A stretch of 64,000 bases of DNA from an uncultured Oscillospiraceae bacterium (GCA_900547455.1 URGV01000004.1:1-64000), one strand, 5' to 3'; counted from the first letter of the stretch, positions 1 to 9,709 are shown. Numbers and translations: made by a program. Notes: generated by a model not told the origin, from the sequence alone.

Positions 1-226
1 AAAAGCTGAATCATCGTCCTCGCAAATGCCTCAACTGGAACTCCCCCTCTGAAATCTTTTCCAATTTGCTGTTGCACTTGACTTGACAAGTTGCCTGAAA
101 CGAAAGGAACCCCGGGTGTGGGCCGGGTAGGCCCACCCATGGGGAGGAGCGAAGAGCCAAGTCTAACGACTTGCTCCTGGAGGGGCGCAGCCCCTCCTCG
201 CAAAAAGCCCCCAGGAGCCCCGGCTC
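1..226. repeat. Intergenic palindrome cluster at the window edge
   Basis: No gene is seen here. Three perfect inverted repeats follow each other: 118-136 (7-bp arms), 158-173 (6-bp arms, 4-nt loop) and 179-197 (8-bp arms, loop GCA). A further imperfect one follows near 211-229. They lie just past the stop of the leftward PH-domain gene, so some may end its transcript. The style resembles the palindromic arrays at 11.3, 26, 30.5 and 58.8 kb. Confidence 0.5.
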
Positions 227-1738
227 CTACAAGTTCCCCGAGGATTCGGTATCCATAAAGGAAAATAAATCCTCAACCTCCTCGCGTTTTAAGTCCCGCA
301 GATGGTGCCTCTGCCTTCCCTCCGAATAGGAGTAAAGATAAAGATCACACCGCCCTGTCCGCTTTTGAAAGATGCTCTGCCCAATCCGCACCTTGGCAAT
401 CCGCCCCCGGCGGATCACCACCGCGTGCAGCGAAAAGCCCTTCGAGTACCGCAGCGTGTAGCACCCGTCCTCATAGGACAGCCCCGCTGTAAACAGATCG
501 ATCACCTTGACGATCAAAAGCCAGATCAGCGGCACGCTCGCCATAAAGCTCACCCACTGGATCAGCTCCACCCAGCCCGGGAACAGTAAGCTCAATATTC
601 CCCGCAGCAGCAGCACCAGAACCAGCAGCGCCGCCGCCCGCCAGATATATCGAACCGCCGACCGCAGCCGGTGGGGAGCCACCTTTCGCTGGGAGATCCG
701 GTATTCGGGCAGCAGCAGGCGCAGGCTGCGCTCCAGCTGCTTTTTGCGCACGCAGGGAATCAAGGCCGAGACGTCGTCCCGGAATTTGCCGTACCCCACC
801 GTCGACAAAAAGATGGAGTAAACCCCCAGCAGACAGGTCAGCAGCGACCGCCGGATGTCCAGATACCCAATCTTGTCCGCCGCAATCCGGTAGCTGCGCT
901 TGGTCAGCAGCCCGGCCCGCACCTCCAGCAGATTTTTCCGCCGCCGCACATGAAAGTTCGCGTGCCTCAAAAGGCTCACCGTAAAGGCGCACAGATAGCC
1001 GAACAGCAGGACACACGCCAGCGCAAAGGCCGCGGGCGGCACCCCGAAGGCCAGCGTCCGCGCCACATTCTCAAAGGTTCCGTAGATCATCTCCGAAAAC
1101 TGCTCCCCCAAAATGCTGCCCATCTGGGTAATCAGGGTGGAGATCAGCACCATTCCCGCAAACGAGTTGGAGGTAATCATCGCCAACACAAAAACATACC
1201 GGTTCTTCGGGCTGTACACCCGGGTGTGCCCGGGTGCCGTCACCGTCGACGGGGTCTGCAGCATGCGGATGATCTGCTCGCAGTCGCGGCGGCGCAGCAT
1301 CACCAGCAGGTCTGCCTGCGTAAGATTCCCCCCCGCCGTGTCCACCCGCAGATACTGCGCGCCAAACACCCGCAGCCGCAGCGGCGCAACCAGCGAAACG
1401 CAGTAGTATTGGGAGGAGGGCAGGAAGCTCACCTCCCGCCGGAAAACGCCCCGCCGCACCAGCAGTCCGTCCGCTGTCAGCTCGACCACAAAGGTCGCCC
1501 ACAGCAGCACGCCCAGCGACAAAAATGCCAGCAGCGACAGCACGTCCACCCACGCGCCCTGCAGCCAGTTGGAGATGTTCACCGCCAGCTGAAAGCCCCC
1601 GGTCAGCGAAAAGCTGTTGATGACCACATAGTAAAGGCCCCTCACCAGCGGCAGCAGCAGGATGAACAGGTAGCGCCACAGGTTGCTCAGGATGTACAGC
1701 GGGTGCGGACGAAACCGCTTAATCGAGGTCTGTTCCAT
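227..1738 (-). CDS. Large PH-domain membrane protein (YdbT-like)
   Basis: A 503-residue membrane protein of the bacterial PH-like (bPH2, formerly DUF304) type, similar in layout to B. subtilis YdbT. Hydrophobic segments lie near residues 20-40, 60-85, 185-205, 235-260 and two around 370-415. They alternate with soluble stretches that start with the pattern expected of bPH2, for example ELTADGLLVRRGVF near 87 and LEVRAGLLTKRSYRI near 273. The start overlaps the end of the smaller upstream PH gene by 20 bases, so the two are probably translated together. The biochemical role of this family is not settled; B. subtilis ydbST has been linked to resistance to membrane-active agents. The gene is the last of a tex-led operon. 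Confidence 0.8.
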   Translation of the reverse strand: MEQTSIKRFRPHPLYILSNLWRYLFILLLPLVRGLYYVVINSFSLTGGFQLAVNISNWLQGAWVDVLSLLAFLSLGVLLWATFVVELTADGLLVRRGVFRREVSFLPSSQYYCVSLVAPLRLRVFGAQYLRVDTAGGNLTQADLLVMLRRRDCEQIIRMLQTPSTVTAPGHTRVYSPKNRYVFVLAMITSNSFAGMVLISTLITQMGSILGEQFSEMIYGTFENVARTLAFGVPPAAFALACVLLFGYLCAFTVSLLRHANFHVRRRKNLLEVRAGLLTKRSYRIAADKIGYLDIRRSLLTCLLGVYSIFLSTVGYGKFRDDVSALIPCVRKKQLERSLRLLLPEYRISQRKVAPHRLRSAVRYIWRAAALLVLVLLLRGILSLLFPGWVELIQWVSFMASVPLIWLLIVKVIDLFTAGLSYEDGCYTLRYSKGFSLHAVVIRRGRIAKVRIGQSIFQKRTGRCDLYLYSYSEGRQRHHLRDLKREEVEDLFSFMDTESSGNL

Positions 1739-2219
1739 CGTCCGCCTCCATTCTCCTGCCCAGCTGGATTCGCAGCAGGCGCGCCTCCTCGTAGCTGATG
1801 TTCTCGATGCGCACCACGCCGCCCGCCGCGTACAGCCGCAGCGTCGCCAGATTCATCAGCCGCTGCAGCAGGTTCTGGCTCAGGGTGGTGTACTGCAGGT
1901 TGCGGATATACACCGCGTCCACCTGGTTGTAGATCACGCCCCGGCTGACCCGCACCATCATCCCCCCGACCGAATAGCGGTACTGGCGGTAATACATTGG
2001 ATAATACACAAAGCACAGCAGCAGAAAGGCCGCCATCCAGATAAAGGTAAAGATGGTGAACGCCCGCGCCGCCGTATAATAAAGAAAGCCGCCCACAAAC
2101 GCCGGCGGGATGCACAGCAAAAGCAGCCGCACCCGCCAGCAGGTCAGCGCCCGCTCTGGAAGCCGTTGCCCGGACAAACGCTCTCCTCCTTTCCCTGCAT
2201 CATCGTTTTTCCCCGCCAT
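1719..2219 (-). CDS. Small PH-domain membrane protein (YdbS-like)
   Basis: A 166-residue protein with two membrane helices near residues 30-50 and 55-75, followed by one bPH2 domain (YSVGGMMVRVSRGVIYNQVD and onward). This is the layout of B. subtilis YdbS, which pairs with YdbT. It overlaps tex by 20 bases at its start and the larger PH gene by 20 bases at its end. The three therefore form a tight operon in which the pair probably acts as a membrane complex. The start ATG sits within the end of tex behind GAAGGA. Function is inferred from the family only. Confidence 0.8.
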   Translation of the reverse strand: MAGKNDDAGKGGERLSGQRLPERALTCWRVRLLLLCIPPAFVGGFLYYTAARAFTIFTFIWMAAFLLLCFVYYPMYYRQYRYSVGGMMVRVSRGVIYNQVDAVYIRNLQYTTLSQNLLQRLMNLATLRLYAAGGVVRIENISYEEARLLRIQLGRRMEADDGTDLD

Positions 2220-4389
2220 CCAGGTCCTTCATGGTCAGCGAGATTCGTTTTCGCTTGAGGTCCACATCCAGCACCTTCACCCGCACGATGTCCCCCACCT
2301 TCAGCACCTCGGAGGGGTGGCGGATATACCGGTTGCAGATCTGCGAGATGTGTACCAGCCCGTCCTCGTGGACCGCGATGTCCACAAAGGCGCCGAAGTC
2401 GGTGACGTTGCGCACCGTCCCGGTCAGCACCATGCCGGGCTTTAGGTCGGAAAGCTCCATCACATCGGTGCGCAGCAGCGGCTTTGGCAGCTCGTCGCGC
2501 GGGTCGCGCCCCGGCTTCACCAGCTCCGCTACCATGTCCCGCAGCGTCGGCTCGCCCACGCCGATGCGCGCCGCCACCTCCCCTGTGCTTCCCAGCGCCG
2601 CCACCCGTTTGGGCAGCGCCGCAATCTCGTCCGAGAGCACCTCCTCCAGACGGTAGCCGCACAGGGTCAGCAGCTTCTGCGCCGCCGCGTAGCTCTCCGG
2701 GTGCACACCGGTGTGGTCGAGCGGGTTGCCGCTCTCCGGCACCCGCAAAAATCCTGCGCACTGCTCGTAAGCCTTCTTGCCGAGCTTCGGCACCTTCATC
2801 AGCTGGCTGCGGGAAACAAAGCTGCCGTTCTCCTCCCGGTAGGCGACGATGTTTTTGGCCACCGCCTGGTTAACCCCCGCTACATAGGAGAGCAGCGACC
2901 CGCTGGCGGTGTTCAGGTCCACCCCTACCCGGTTGACGCAGTCCTCCACCACGCCGCCCAGCGCCTCGTCCAGCTGCTTTGGCGGCATGTCGTGCTGGTA
3001 TTGCCCGACGCCGATTGCCTTCGGGTCGATCTTGACCAGCTCCGCCAGCGGGTCCTGCAGCCGCCGCGCAATCGAAACCGCGCTGCGCAGCGAGACGTCA
3101 AACTGCGGAAATTCCTCCGCCCCCAGCTTGGAGGCCGAGTAGACCGACGCCCCCGCCTCGCTGACCACCATGTAGGAGACCTTGTTCGTTAAAGTGGGAT
3201 TCAGCTCCCCCAGCAGTTCCGCCACAAAAATCTCCGACTCCTTGCTCGCCGTCCCGTTGCCGATGGCGATCACCGTCACCCCATACCTGCGGATCAGGCC
3301 GCCGAGCACCTTCCTGGCCTCTCCGGTTTTGCTCTGCGGCGGGGTGGGGTAGACCACCGTCGTCTCCAGCACCTTGCCGTTGGCGTCCACCACCGCGATC
3401 TTGCAGCCGGTGCGGTAGGCCGGGTCGAATCCCATCGTCACCGCCCCCTTGACCGGCGGCTGCATCAGCAGGTTTTTCAGATTCTCCGAAAAGACGCCGA
3501 TCGCCTGCTTGCAGGCCCGCTCGGTCAGCTCCGCGCGCAGCTCCCGGGTCAGCGAAGGGAAGATCAGCCGCTCAAAACTGTCCGCGCACACTGCCTGCAG
3601 CTCCTTTGCAAAGGGGGAGTTTTTGCGGACCAGCTCCCGCTCCACCAGCTGCACACAGTGCTCGTGGTCGGCCTCTACATTCACCTTGAGCGCCTCCTCC
3701 CGTTCACCCCGGTCGATGGCCAGCACCCGATGGGAGGGAATTTTGCGGATCGATTCGCTGTATTCTGAATACATCTGGTATATTTCGTTTTCTTTTATCC
3801 CCATTGTTGTCGAAATCTGAGCGTTTTTCTGCAGATAGTCCCGCAGCTGCCCGCGCAGCCGCGCCGAATCGCTCAGCTCCTCCGCCAGGATGTCCCCCGC
3901 TCCCGCGATGGCCGCCGCTGTGTCCGGGACCTCCTTGTCCGGGTCGACATACTTTGCCGCCTCCCTTTGAAGGTCGCCGCCTGGCCGCTGCTCCTTGAGG
4001 AAGTGGGCCAACCCTTCCAGCCCTCTCTCCCGCGCCGCCGAGGCCCTGGTTCTGCGCTTGGGCCGGTAGGGGCGGTACAGATCCTCGATCTCGGAGAGCA
4101 TCTGCGCCTTCTCCAGCGCCGCGCGCAGCTGCTCCAGCTCCCTGCCTTCCAGCTTGCCGCTCTCCTCGACCAGAGCAAACACCTCCTGCCGCCGCTTCTC
4201 CAGATTGCGCAGATAGCTCAGCCGCTCGCTCAAATTCCTCAGCACCGTGTCGTCCAGCCCGCCGGTTGCCTCCTTGCGGTAGCGCGCGATGAAGGGGATG
4301 GTGTTCCCCTCATCCATCAGCCGCACCGCACTCTCAATCTGTCCCCGCGGCACCGAAAGCTCCTGCGACAGGGTCTGCATCATGTCCAT
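2200..4389 (-). CDS. tex: Tex-family RNA-binding transcription accessory protein
   Basis: Tex is a cytoplasmic nucleic-acid-binding protein related to eukaryotic Spt6 and is thought to act on transcription or RNA turnover. The 729-residue product has the full family layout: an N-terminal helical Tex region, a YqgF/RNase H-like fold (AVTMGFDPAYRTGCKIAVVD), helix-hairpin-helix motifs (LNTASGSLLSYVAGVNQAVA) and a C-terminal S1 domain (GMVLTGTVRNVTDFGAFVDI). I chose the ATG at 4389 because AGGAAAGGA lies about 10 bases ahead of it and a promoter sits at 4424-4452. The frame stays open 47 codons further up, but that stretch is AT-rich and covers the promoter. It is the first gene of the operon with the two PH-domain genes. 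Confidence 0.95.
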   Translation of the reverse strand: MDMMQTLSQELSVPRGQIESAVRLMDEGNTIPFIARYRKEATGGLDDTVLRNLSERLSYLRNLEKRRQEVFALVEESGKLEGRELEQLRAALEKAQMLSEIEDLYRPYRPKRRTRASAARERGLEGLAHFLKEQRPGGDLQREAAKYVDPDKEVPDTAAAIAGAGDILAEELSDSARLRGQLRDYLQKNAQISTTMGIKENEIYQMYSEYSESIRKIPSHRVLAIDRGEREEALKVNVEADHEHCVQLVERELVRKNSPFAKELQAVCADSFERLIFPSLTRELRAELTERACKQAIGVFSENLKNLLMQPPVKGAVTMGFDPAYRTGCKIAVVDANGKVLETTVVYPTPPQSKTGEARKVLGGLIRRYGVTVIAIGNGTASKESEIFVAELLGELNPTLTNKVSYMVVSEAGASVYSASKLGAEEFPQFDVSLRSAVSIARRLQDPLAELVKIDPKAIGVGQYQHDMPPKQLDEALGGVVEDCVNRVGVDLNTASGSLLSYVAGVNQAVAKNIVAYREENGSFVSRSQLMKVPKLGKKAYEQCAGFLRVPESGNPLDHTGVHPESYAAAQKLLTLCGYRLEEVLSDEIAALPKRVAALGSTGEVAARIGVGEPTLRDMVAELVKPGRDPRDELPKPLLRTDVMELSDLKPGMVLTGTVRNVTDFGAFVDIAVHEDGLVHISQICNRYIRHPSEVLKVGDIVRVKVLDVDLKRKRISLTMKDLDGGEKR

Positions 4390-4423
4390 CCAAAATCCGT
4401 CCTTTCCTGATTTCTTTCTTTCC

Positions 4424-4452
4424 ACTATACCACAGATTTGCCCCCAGACCAA
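4424..4452 (-). promoter_or_regulatory. Promoter of the tex operon
   Basis: On the minus strand TTGGTC and TATAGT are separated by exactly 17 bases. The -10 box lies 35 bases ahead of the chosen tex start. A housekeeping sigma factor is assumed. Confidence 0.55.
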
Positions 4453-4562
4453 ATAAAGAATTGCAAATTTATTCTCCAATCTGTTATATTCTTCTTTTAA
4501 TATATTATTTGTATAGAAAAAATTATCCAATTTGTTGAAATCTGTCGCCGCATAACAAAAAG

Positions 4563-4594
4563 GAGGGGAAAGGGCATCTTTTCCCTTTCCCCTC
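4563..4594 (-). terminator. Terminator after the DUF4340 gene
   Basis: Perfect 12-bp stem (GAGGGGAAAGGG and its complement) with an 8-base loop. T tracts flank it on both strands. It lies 14 bases past the stop of the leftward DUF4340 gene and closes the Gld-like operon. Confidence 0.85.
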
Positions 4595-4607
4595 TTTTTT
4601 GCTTTTT

Positions 4608-6065
4608 TTAGGCCAGCGCAGAAACCTCCTTGCCGTCCAGCACATTCTGGCAGTTGTCCAAAATCTGGTAGACCACATCCTGCGAAACGGTGTACCGGAT
4701 CTCGCCGTTGAGCGAGATGTACACATTCCCGTCCCCGGTCGGGTACAGTTCAAAGACATCCTCCTGCCGCCCCTCGTCCAGATAGCGGACGGTCATGGTC
4801 AGCACCTTTTCCAGGCTCGGCTCCCCGCTGCTCAGCTCATCCGGCGGGATGGCGGTGATGGTCCGGTAAAGCTCGGCAAACAGCTCGCTGTCCACTTCCT
4901 CCCCGTTGCCGGTCACCGTCTGCTCCTCCCCCTGAGTCACCAGGAAGGTGTAGGACTGGTCCGCCGACTCCACCGTCAGGGAGGAAAGCTCGTCCAGCTC
5001 CACCGGCTCATAGACGATCTGGGTCAGCTGCTCAACCTGTACCGTCAGCCAGCTCAGGCGGCTGGCCGAAACCAGATAGACAAATGGTGAACCATCCTTT
5101 GTCATATACACATAGTTGTTGCTGTTCCGCTCGGAGGCCCGCAGGGTGAACTGCTCCACTCCGTCGATGCTCACCGAAACCACCGAGTACGGTTCATCCA
5201 AACCGTACTCCGCCAGCTGCTCCTCGGTCGGGTTGACCGCTGCAATCTGGTTGGCGTACAGCGCGTACAGCCCATCGGTCACCTGCGATGCCGACGCCTC
5301 GGTGATGGTCTGCACCGTCGGGGTGGTCAGCGTGTACTGCTTCTCGGTGGAGGAGACCACTGCCTCGTCCTCGCTGCTCTCGGTCCCCTCCTCGCTCTCC
5401 ACCACGTCAATCTCCAGCGTAATCGTCTGGGGCCGCACCGTGCCGGACAGCTCGATCACCGCCTTGTCATAGTCGCTCGGCTCCACCTCGGTGATCTCAT
5501 TGTCCAGGAAAGAGTACCGCGTCTTGGACACGCTGTCCAGAATGTCGTCGCTGATTAAATACACTCCTCCCTCATACAGCGCGTAGACGCTGCTGCCGTC
5601 CAGGGCGGAATCCCCCAGCTCGAGGGTCAGCTCGGCCCCATCGGTCGTTACAATCCGGATAATATACTCCGGATTATCCAGTCCGTATTGCATGAGTTGC
5701 TCGCCGGAATCCCCCACCGTCAGCTCCTCGGCCGAAAGCAGCTGCCGCTGCGCCGTCAGTGGAGCAAAGAGGTCGACCAGATTGTTGACGTTTAAGCTCG
5801 AGACCGAGACGTCCTCCAGCCCCTCGACCACAAAGCCGTCTCCCTCGTTGACCAGCGTGAAGCTGTCGGATGGATTTTCAATCGACAGGGTGTTGATCGC
5901 GTCCGCCGCCACCTGCATCAGCACCGTCTCCTCCTGCGAGAAGCCCACCGTCTGCTCCTCCTGTTCCTCCCCGCTCTGAAAGCGCACCATCAGAAAGATC
6001 ATCAGCCCCAGCAGCGCCAGCACCACCAGGAGGCTGAGCAGCAGCGTGACCGTCTGTTTTTTCAT
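4608..6065 (-). CDS. DUF4340-domain protein of a Gld-like ABC system
   Basis: A 485-residue protein with one N-terminal membrane helix (KKQTVTLLLSLLVVLALLGL) and a long extracytoplasmic part. The repeated units (YGLDNPEYIIRI near 185, YGLDEPYSVVSV near 300) are typical of DUF4340. Proteins of this family follow GldG-like genes in many Clostridia and are thought to be the external part of a GldA/F/G-type ABC complex; the substrate is unknown. The start at 6065 is preceded by AAAGGAAG, and the upstream open stretch has no ribosome site. It is the last gene of the operon, 136 bases after the GldG-like gene, and is followed by a terminator. Confidence 0.85.
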   Translation of the reverse strand: MKKQTVTLLLSLLVVLALLGLMIFLMVRFQSGEEQEEQTVGFSQEETVLMQVAADAINTLSIENPSDSFTLVNEGDGFVVEGLEDVSVSSLNVNNLVDLFAPLTAQRQLLSAEELTVGDSGEQLMQYGLDNPEYIIRIVTTDGAELTLELGDSALDGSSVYALYEGGVYLISDDILDSVSKTRYSFLDNEITEVEPSDYDKAVIELSGTVRPQTITLEIDVVESEEGTESSEDEAVVSSTEKQYTLTTPTVQTITEASASQVTDGLYALYANQIAAVNPTEEQLAEYGLDEPYSVVSVSIDGVEQFTLRASERNSNNYVYMTKDGSPFVYLVSASRLSWLTVQVEQLTQIVYEPVELDELSSLTVESADQSYTFLVTQGEEQTVTGNGEEVDSELFAELYRTITAIPPDELSSGEPSLEKVLTMTVRYLDEGRQEDVFELYPTGDGNVYISLNGEIRYTVSQDVVYQILDNCQNVLDGKEVSALA

Positions 6066-6201
6066 ATTCAAACTTCCTTTCCACGAAAGACCTGCGGCCC
6101 GCCCGCCTCCGGTTTTTGCGGTGCTCAGGAACGGGAAAAGGCGCAAAATCTGTTAAATTTCGTCAGGAATATACTTTTTGTATTCTTTTGCAGCAAAAGC
6201 C

Positions 6202-7683
6202 TTACGCGTTTCGTCTCCGGTACCAGATCCACATTCCCCAGATCAGCACCACAACCGGCACCACAATCATAAAGGCGATGCCGATGATAAAGACCTGCGC
6301 GGTGTTCAGCCCCAGCTCCTGGCCGCCCAGCGTCTTGGACTGAATCGAGATGACGTTCTCCCGGTGGGTCAGGGTGTTGAGCACCGAAAGGTAATAATCC
6401 GCGTTGCAGAACGACCCGCTGGAAAGCAGCGAATCGCTGATCGATACCGCCGAGCCGAAGGCAACCACCTGGCTGATCGACCCGTCCTCAAAGCTCTTGG
6501 TGGAGAGGATTGCCAGCGCAAAGGGACCGTATTCCTCCGGTGTCCAGTTTTCCAGCTCCTCCTCGGTGATGCCGTAGGGGATGGTGGTCGCCGTTTCGGT
6601 CGATTCCAGCAGCACCTCGGTGCTGATATCCATGTTGGTCTCATACACCTGCTCCAGCGGCCGCGCAAACGGCATGGTGATCGGGATGGAGGTGTCGGTC
6701 ATCGTGTCGGTCAGCGTCAGGTTGCTGATGCTGGTGGTGGAGAAGTACGGGTTCATGTTGATGATGTGCTGGCTATCGGTCTCGATGATTGAGCTTGCCT
6801 GCACCCCAATGCCCCACTTCTCCAAAAAGCTCTCCAGCCGCGGCAGCTCGGGCTGAGTGGTGTCCGCAAAGTAGAGCAGCGTCTTTTCCTCGTTGCTGGA
6901 AAGGAAGCTGTCGATGCGGTCCAGCACCTCCTGGTCGGGGTCGTTGGTCGGCGCCATCCAGATCAGCACGTCCACATCGCTTGGAATCTCCTCGGTCGCC
7001 GGGCTGACGGTGACAATCTCAAAGTTGTTGTCCTCCATCAGCGCGGTCAGCCCGTCGGGGGATTGCTCCCCATGTCCGGACAGCACCGCGGCCTTGACCT
7101 GCGTCTCGCTGGTCACGTTCATGATCGCCGAGGTCATCGCCTGCTCTGCCTTGGAGGAGGTGATGTAGCTGCCGTAATAGGAGCCGCTCTCAACATTAAA
7201 CAGGTCGTAGGCGTCCAGCGTCTGGGACCGTGTCCCGCAGGAGACCACGATGTCCCCGATCTGCACGTCCTCATACTGGTAGGCCAGCGACGGATTTTCC
7301 AGCAGGTCGACATATTCCAGCGTGATCTGGTCGGAATATTTCTCGTACTCCTTGAGCACCGCGTTGGCCTGCACATAGTATTCGCCCCCGGCGATGAAGT
7401 TTTCCTCCGAGGTCATCACCTGCACCGTCACCGGCTTGCTCAGCTGTGCTACATATTCCTTGGACTGGTCGGTCAGCTGGAACACCTTCTCCGGGGTCAG
7501 GTCGATGGTCACCGGATAGCGGTCGGTGATGTAGATGGTCAGGACGTTGATCAGCACCAGCGCCACCACAATCAAAAAGGTGGTCGCGCCGGACAGCATC
7601 AGATATTTCTGCCGCCGGGTCGCCTTGTGCTTTTCCTTTTTTGGCGATTCCTGTTTTGCGCTTGCGGAATCATGATTGCTCAT
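6202..7683 (-). CDS. GldG-like ABC transporter auxiliary protein
   Basis: A 493-residue protein with a membrane helix near residues 30-55 (MLSGATTFLIVVALVLINVL) and another at the C-terminus (VFIIGIAFMIVVPVVVLIWG). The large loop between them matches the GldG / DUF4350-type extracytoplasmic domain (VKAAVLSGHGEQ, SDVDVLIWMAPTNDPDQEVL). In Bacteroidetes GldG works with GldA and GldF in gliding. In non-gliding Clostridia the same set is an export-type ABC system of unknown cargo. GGGGGAAGC precedes the ATG, and the gene starts 16 bases after the permease. Confidence 0.85.
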   Translation of the reverse strand: MSNHDSASAKQESPKKEKHKATRRQKYLMLSGATTFLIVVALVLINVLTIYITDRYPVTIDLTPEKVFQLTDQSKEYVAQLSKPVTVQVMTSEENFIAGGEYYVQANAVLKEYEKYSDQITLEYVDLLENPSLAYQYEDVQIGDIVVSCGTRSQTLDAYDLFNVESGSYYGSYITSSKAEQAMTSAIMNVTSETQVKAAVLSGHGEQSPDGLTALMEDNNFEIVTVSPATEEIPSDVDVLIWMAPTNDPDQEVLDRIDSFLSSNEEKTLLYFADTTQPELPRLESFLEKWGIGVQASSIIETDSQHIINMNPYFSTTSISNLTLTDTMTDTSIPITMPFARPLEQVYETNMDISTEVLLESTETATTIPYGITEEELENWTPEEYGPFALAILSTKSFEDGSISQVVAFGSAVSISDSLLSSGSFCNADYYLSVLNTLTHRENVISIQSKTLGGQELGLNTAQVFIIGIAFMIVVPVVVLIWGMWIWYRRRNA

Positions 7684-7699
7684 CTTTGCTTCCCCCTTC

Positions 7700-8404
7700 C
7701 TACGAGATTCTGCGGCGTTCCAGATGCCGCACCGTCAAAAATAAAAACAGCGCCGTCACGCTGACAAAGAAGGTCAGGTCGGAGAGGTTCAGCAGCCCCC
7801 TGGTGAAGTCCAGATAGTGCTGGTAAAAGGAAATCCCGTCCATCACCGCGTTGATCCATTCGCTCGAAACCACCGGCGTGAAGCTGTTGGCAAACAGCAA
7901 AAACAGCCCGATCGCCAGCGACCCCACCGCCGCGATGACCTGGCTTTCGGTCAGCGACGAGATAAAGATGCCGATGGCGCACAGCGCCGCCCCCAGCAAA
8001 AACAATCCCAAAAAGTTGCCGCAGAACACCGCCACGTCCGGAATCTGAAAGGCGCACATCACCAGAAAATACAGCAGCGTGACCCCCATCCCCAGCAGGT
8101 ACATGGTCAGGCACGCCAAAAACTTGCCCATCACCACCCCGGTGAAGCTCACCGGCGCGGTGAACAGCGCCTGCTCGGTCTTTTGGCGGCGCTCCTCACT
8201 GAACAGCCGCATGGTCAGCATCGGCACCAGAAAGATGACGATGGAAAACAGGTTGGAAAACACATAGCTTAAGTCGGTGCTGTTGCTCACCAGCGAGGTG
8301 GCAAAAAAGTAGTATCCCGCGATGGCATAAAACACCGCCAGAAAAACATACCCCACCGCCGAGGTTAAGTAGGAGCGCATCTCCCTTTGATAGATCGCTG
8401 TCAT
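7700..8404 (-). CDS. ABC-2 type permease (GldF-like)
   Basis: A 234-residue integral membrane protein with about six hydrophobic helices. The N-terminus MTAIYQREMRSYLTSAVGYV is characteristic of ABC-2 permeases of the GldF/NosY type. FSEERRQKTEQALFTAPVS near residues 66-84 is the usual cytoplasmic loop that contacts the ATPase. It starts 6 bases after the ATPase gene, so the two should form one transporter together with the GldG-like and DUF4340 proteins. No substrate can be read from the sequence. Confidence 0.88.
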   Translation of the reverse strand: MTAIYQREMRSYLTSAVGYVFLAVFYAIAGYYFFATSLVSNSTDLSYVFSNLFSIVIFLVPMLTMRLFSEERRQKTEQALFTAPVSFTGVVMGKFLACLTMYLLGMGVTLLYFLVMCAFQIPDVAVFCGNFLGLFLLGAALCAIGIFISSLTESQVIAAVGSLAIGLFLLFANSFTPVVSSEWINAVMDGISFYQHYLDFTRGLLNLSDLTFFVSVTALFLFLTVRHLERRRIS

Positions 8405-8410
8405 CTCGCT

Positions 8411-9544
8411 CTATTCCCCTTTCTCCTGCTGCTCGCCGGTCTCTCTCTGCGCACTCTCGGCATCGAACAGCGGCGTCTGCCCGTCCTGCTCTGCTGTGTC
8501 GGGTTTTTCTGCTTCCTGCTGTTCGGCCGCCTCGGACTTTTCCGGCTCCTGCTGCTGCGCCACGTCGGGCTTTTCCTCCTCCTGCTGTGGCTCCTCCGCG
8601 TCGCCGCTGGTCAGCCGCAGGAAGACCTCCTCCAGGCTGTAGTTCTTGCGGCTCATCGAAAGAATCGCGCAGTCGGTCCTGCTGACGGCCTTGAAGATTG
8701 CCCGCCGCACCGCGCTGCTGTCGGTGCAGTCGTCCGGCAGATAGACGGTGTACTGGATGCCTCCCTGAGACTGAACCCGCCCAATCTGCGGGATTTTGCG
8801 CAGCGTCTCCAGCACGGTGCGCTCGTTGCCCTCTATCTCCAGCTCGATCTGCAGATGACCGGAGAGCTGGTCGGCCAGCTGCTCGGTCCTGCCGTCGGCC
8901 ACAATCTTTCCCTGATGCAGGATGATAATCCGGTCGCACACCGCCTGCACCTCGGACAGGATGTGGGAGGAAAGCAGCACCGTCCGGGTCTTGGCAAGGT
9001 CGCGAATCAGTTGCCGAATCTCGATGATCTGCGCCGGGTCCAGCCCGACCGTCGGCTCGTCCAGAATCAGAATTTCCGGGTCGCCGATCAGCGCCTGCGC
9101 TAAACCAACCCTCTGCTTGTATCCTTTGGAGAGGTTGCGGATCATCCGCTTGGAGACGTCGGTGATCCCCACCAGCTCCATGATGCCCTGTAGATATTCC
9201 TCCCGGCCCTGCCGGATGGCCTTGTTTTTCTTCACCTTTTTCAGCTGATAGATAAAGTTTAAATATTCGTCCACCCGCATGTCCCCATAGACCGGCGGCT
9301 GCTCGGGCAGATAGCCGATCCTGGTCTTTGCCTTGAGCGGATCGGTGAGCACATCGATCCCGTCGATCACCACATCCCCGTCTGAAGCGGAAATATAGCC
9401 GGTCAAAATGTTCATCGTCGTGGTCTTGCCCGCACCGTTGATGCCCAAAAAGCCGACCGCTTCCCGGCCCTGAATGGAAAAGCTGACCGAGCGCAGCGCC
9501 TGTTTTTCCCCATAGCGCTTGCTCAGATTCTTCACTTCCAGCAA
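8411..9544 (-). CDS. ABC transporter ATPase with acidic Gln/Glu tail (GldA-like)
   Basis: A 377-residue ATPase. Residues 1-220 form a standard ABC domain with Walker A GINGAGKTT, the signature NLSKGYKQR, Walker B LILDEPTVGLDP and the switch histidine in LLSSHILSEV. An accessory domain follows to about 315. The last 60 residues are three imperfect 11-residue repeats of the EKPDxAEQQE kind, which is not part of the family and looks disordered. The start codon is TTG behind GGGAGATGA. It is the first gene of the four-gene Gld-like operon. Confidence 0.9.
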   Translation of the reverse strand: MLEVKNLSKRYGEKQALRSVSFSIQGREAVGFLGINGAGKTTTMNILTGYISASDGDVVIDGIDVLTDPLKAKTRIGYLPEQPPVYGDMRVDEYLNFIYQLKKVKKNKAIRQGREEYLQGIMELVGITDVSKRMIRNLSKGYKQRVGLAQALIGDPEILILDEPTVGLDPAQIIEIRQLIRDLAKTRTVLLSSHILSEVQAVCDRIIILHQGKIVADGRTEQLADQLSGHLQIELEIEGNERTVLETLRKIPQIGRVQSQGGIQYTVYLPDDCTDSSAVRRAIFKAVSRTDCAILSMSRKNYSLEEVFLRLTSGDAEEPQQEEEKPDVAQQQEPEKSEAAEQQEAEKPDTAEQDGQTPLFDAESAQRETGEQQEKGE

Positions 9545-9709
9545 AAAATCATCTCCCTTTTAAGCGTCTTACATTAAGTGTACAGGATATCCCTCCGGAT
9601 TGTTTTAAGAAAATATTGGGAATTTTTTAAGTTTCTTTCAGGATGTAAAAATTCTCCTCTTTTTTGTCCATTTTTGCGGATTTGCCGCAATCCATCGCAG
9701 ACAACAAAA

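Noticed and set aside
471..1016. Long alternative frames inside the PH-domain gene (471-1016, 671-1798, 1071-1679)
   Set aside because: They lie within a gene with clear PH-domain features and have Arg/Gln/His-rich composition without domains. High GC content opens such frames.
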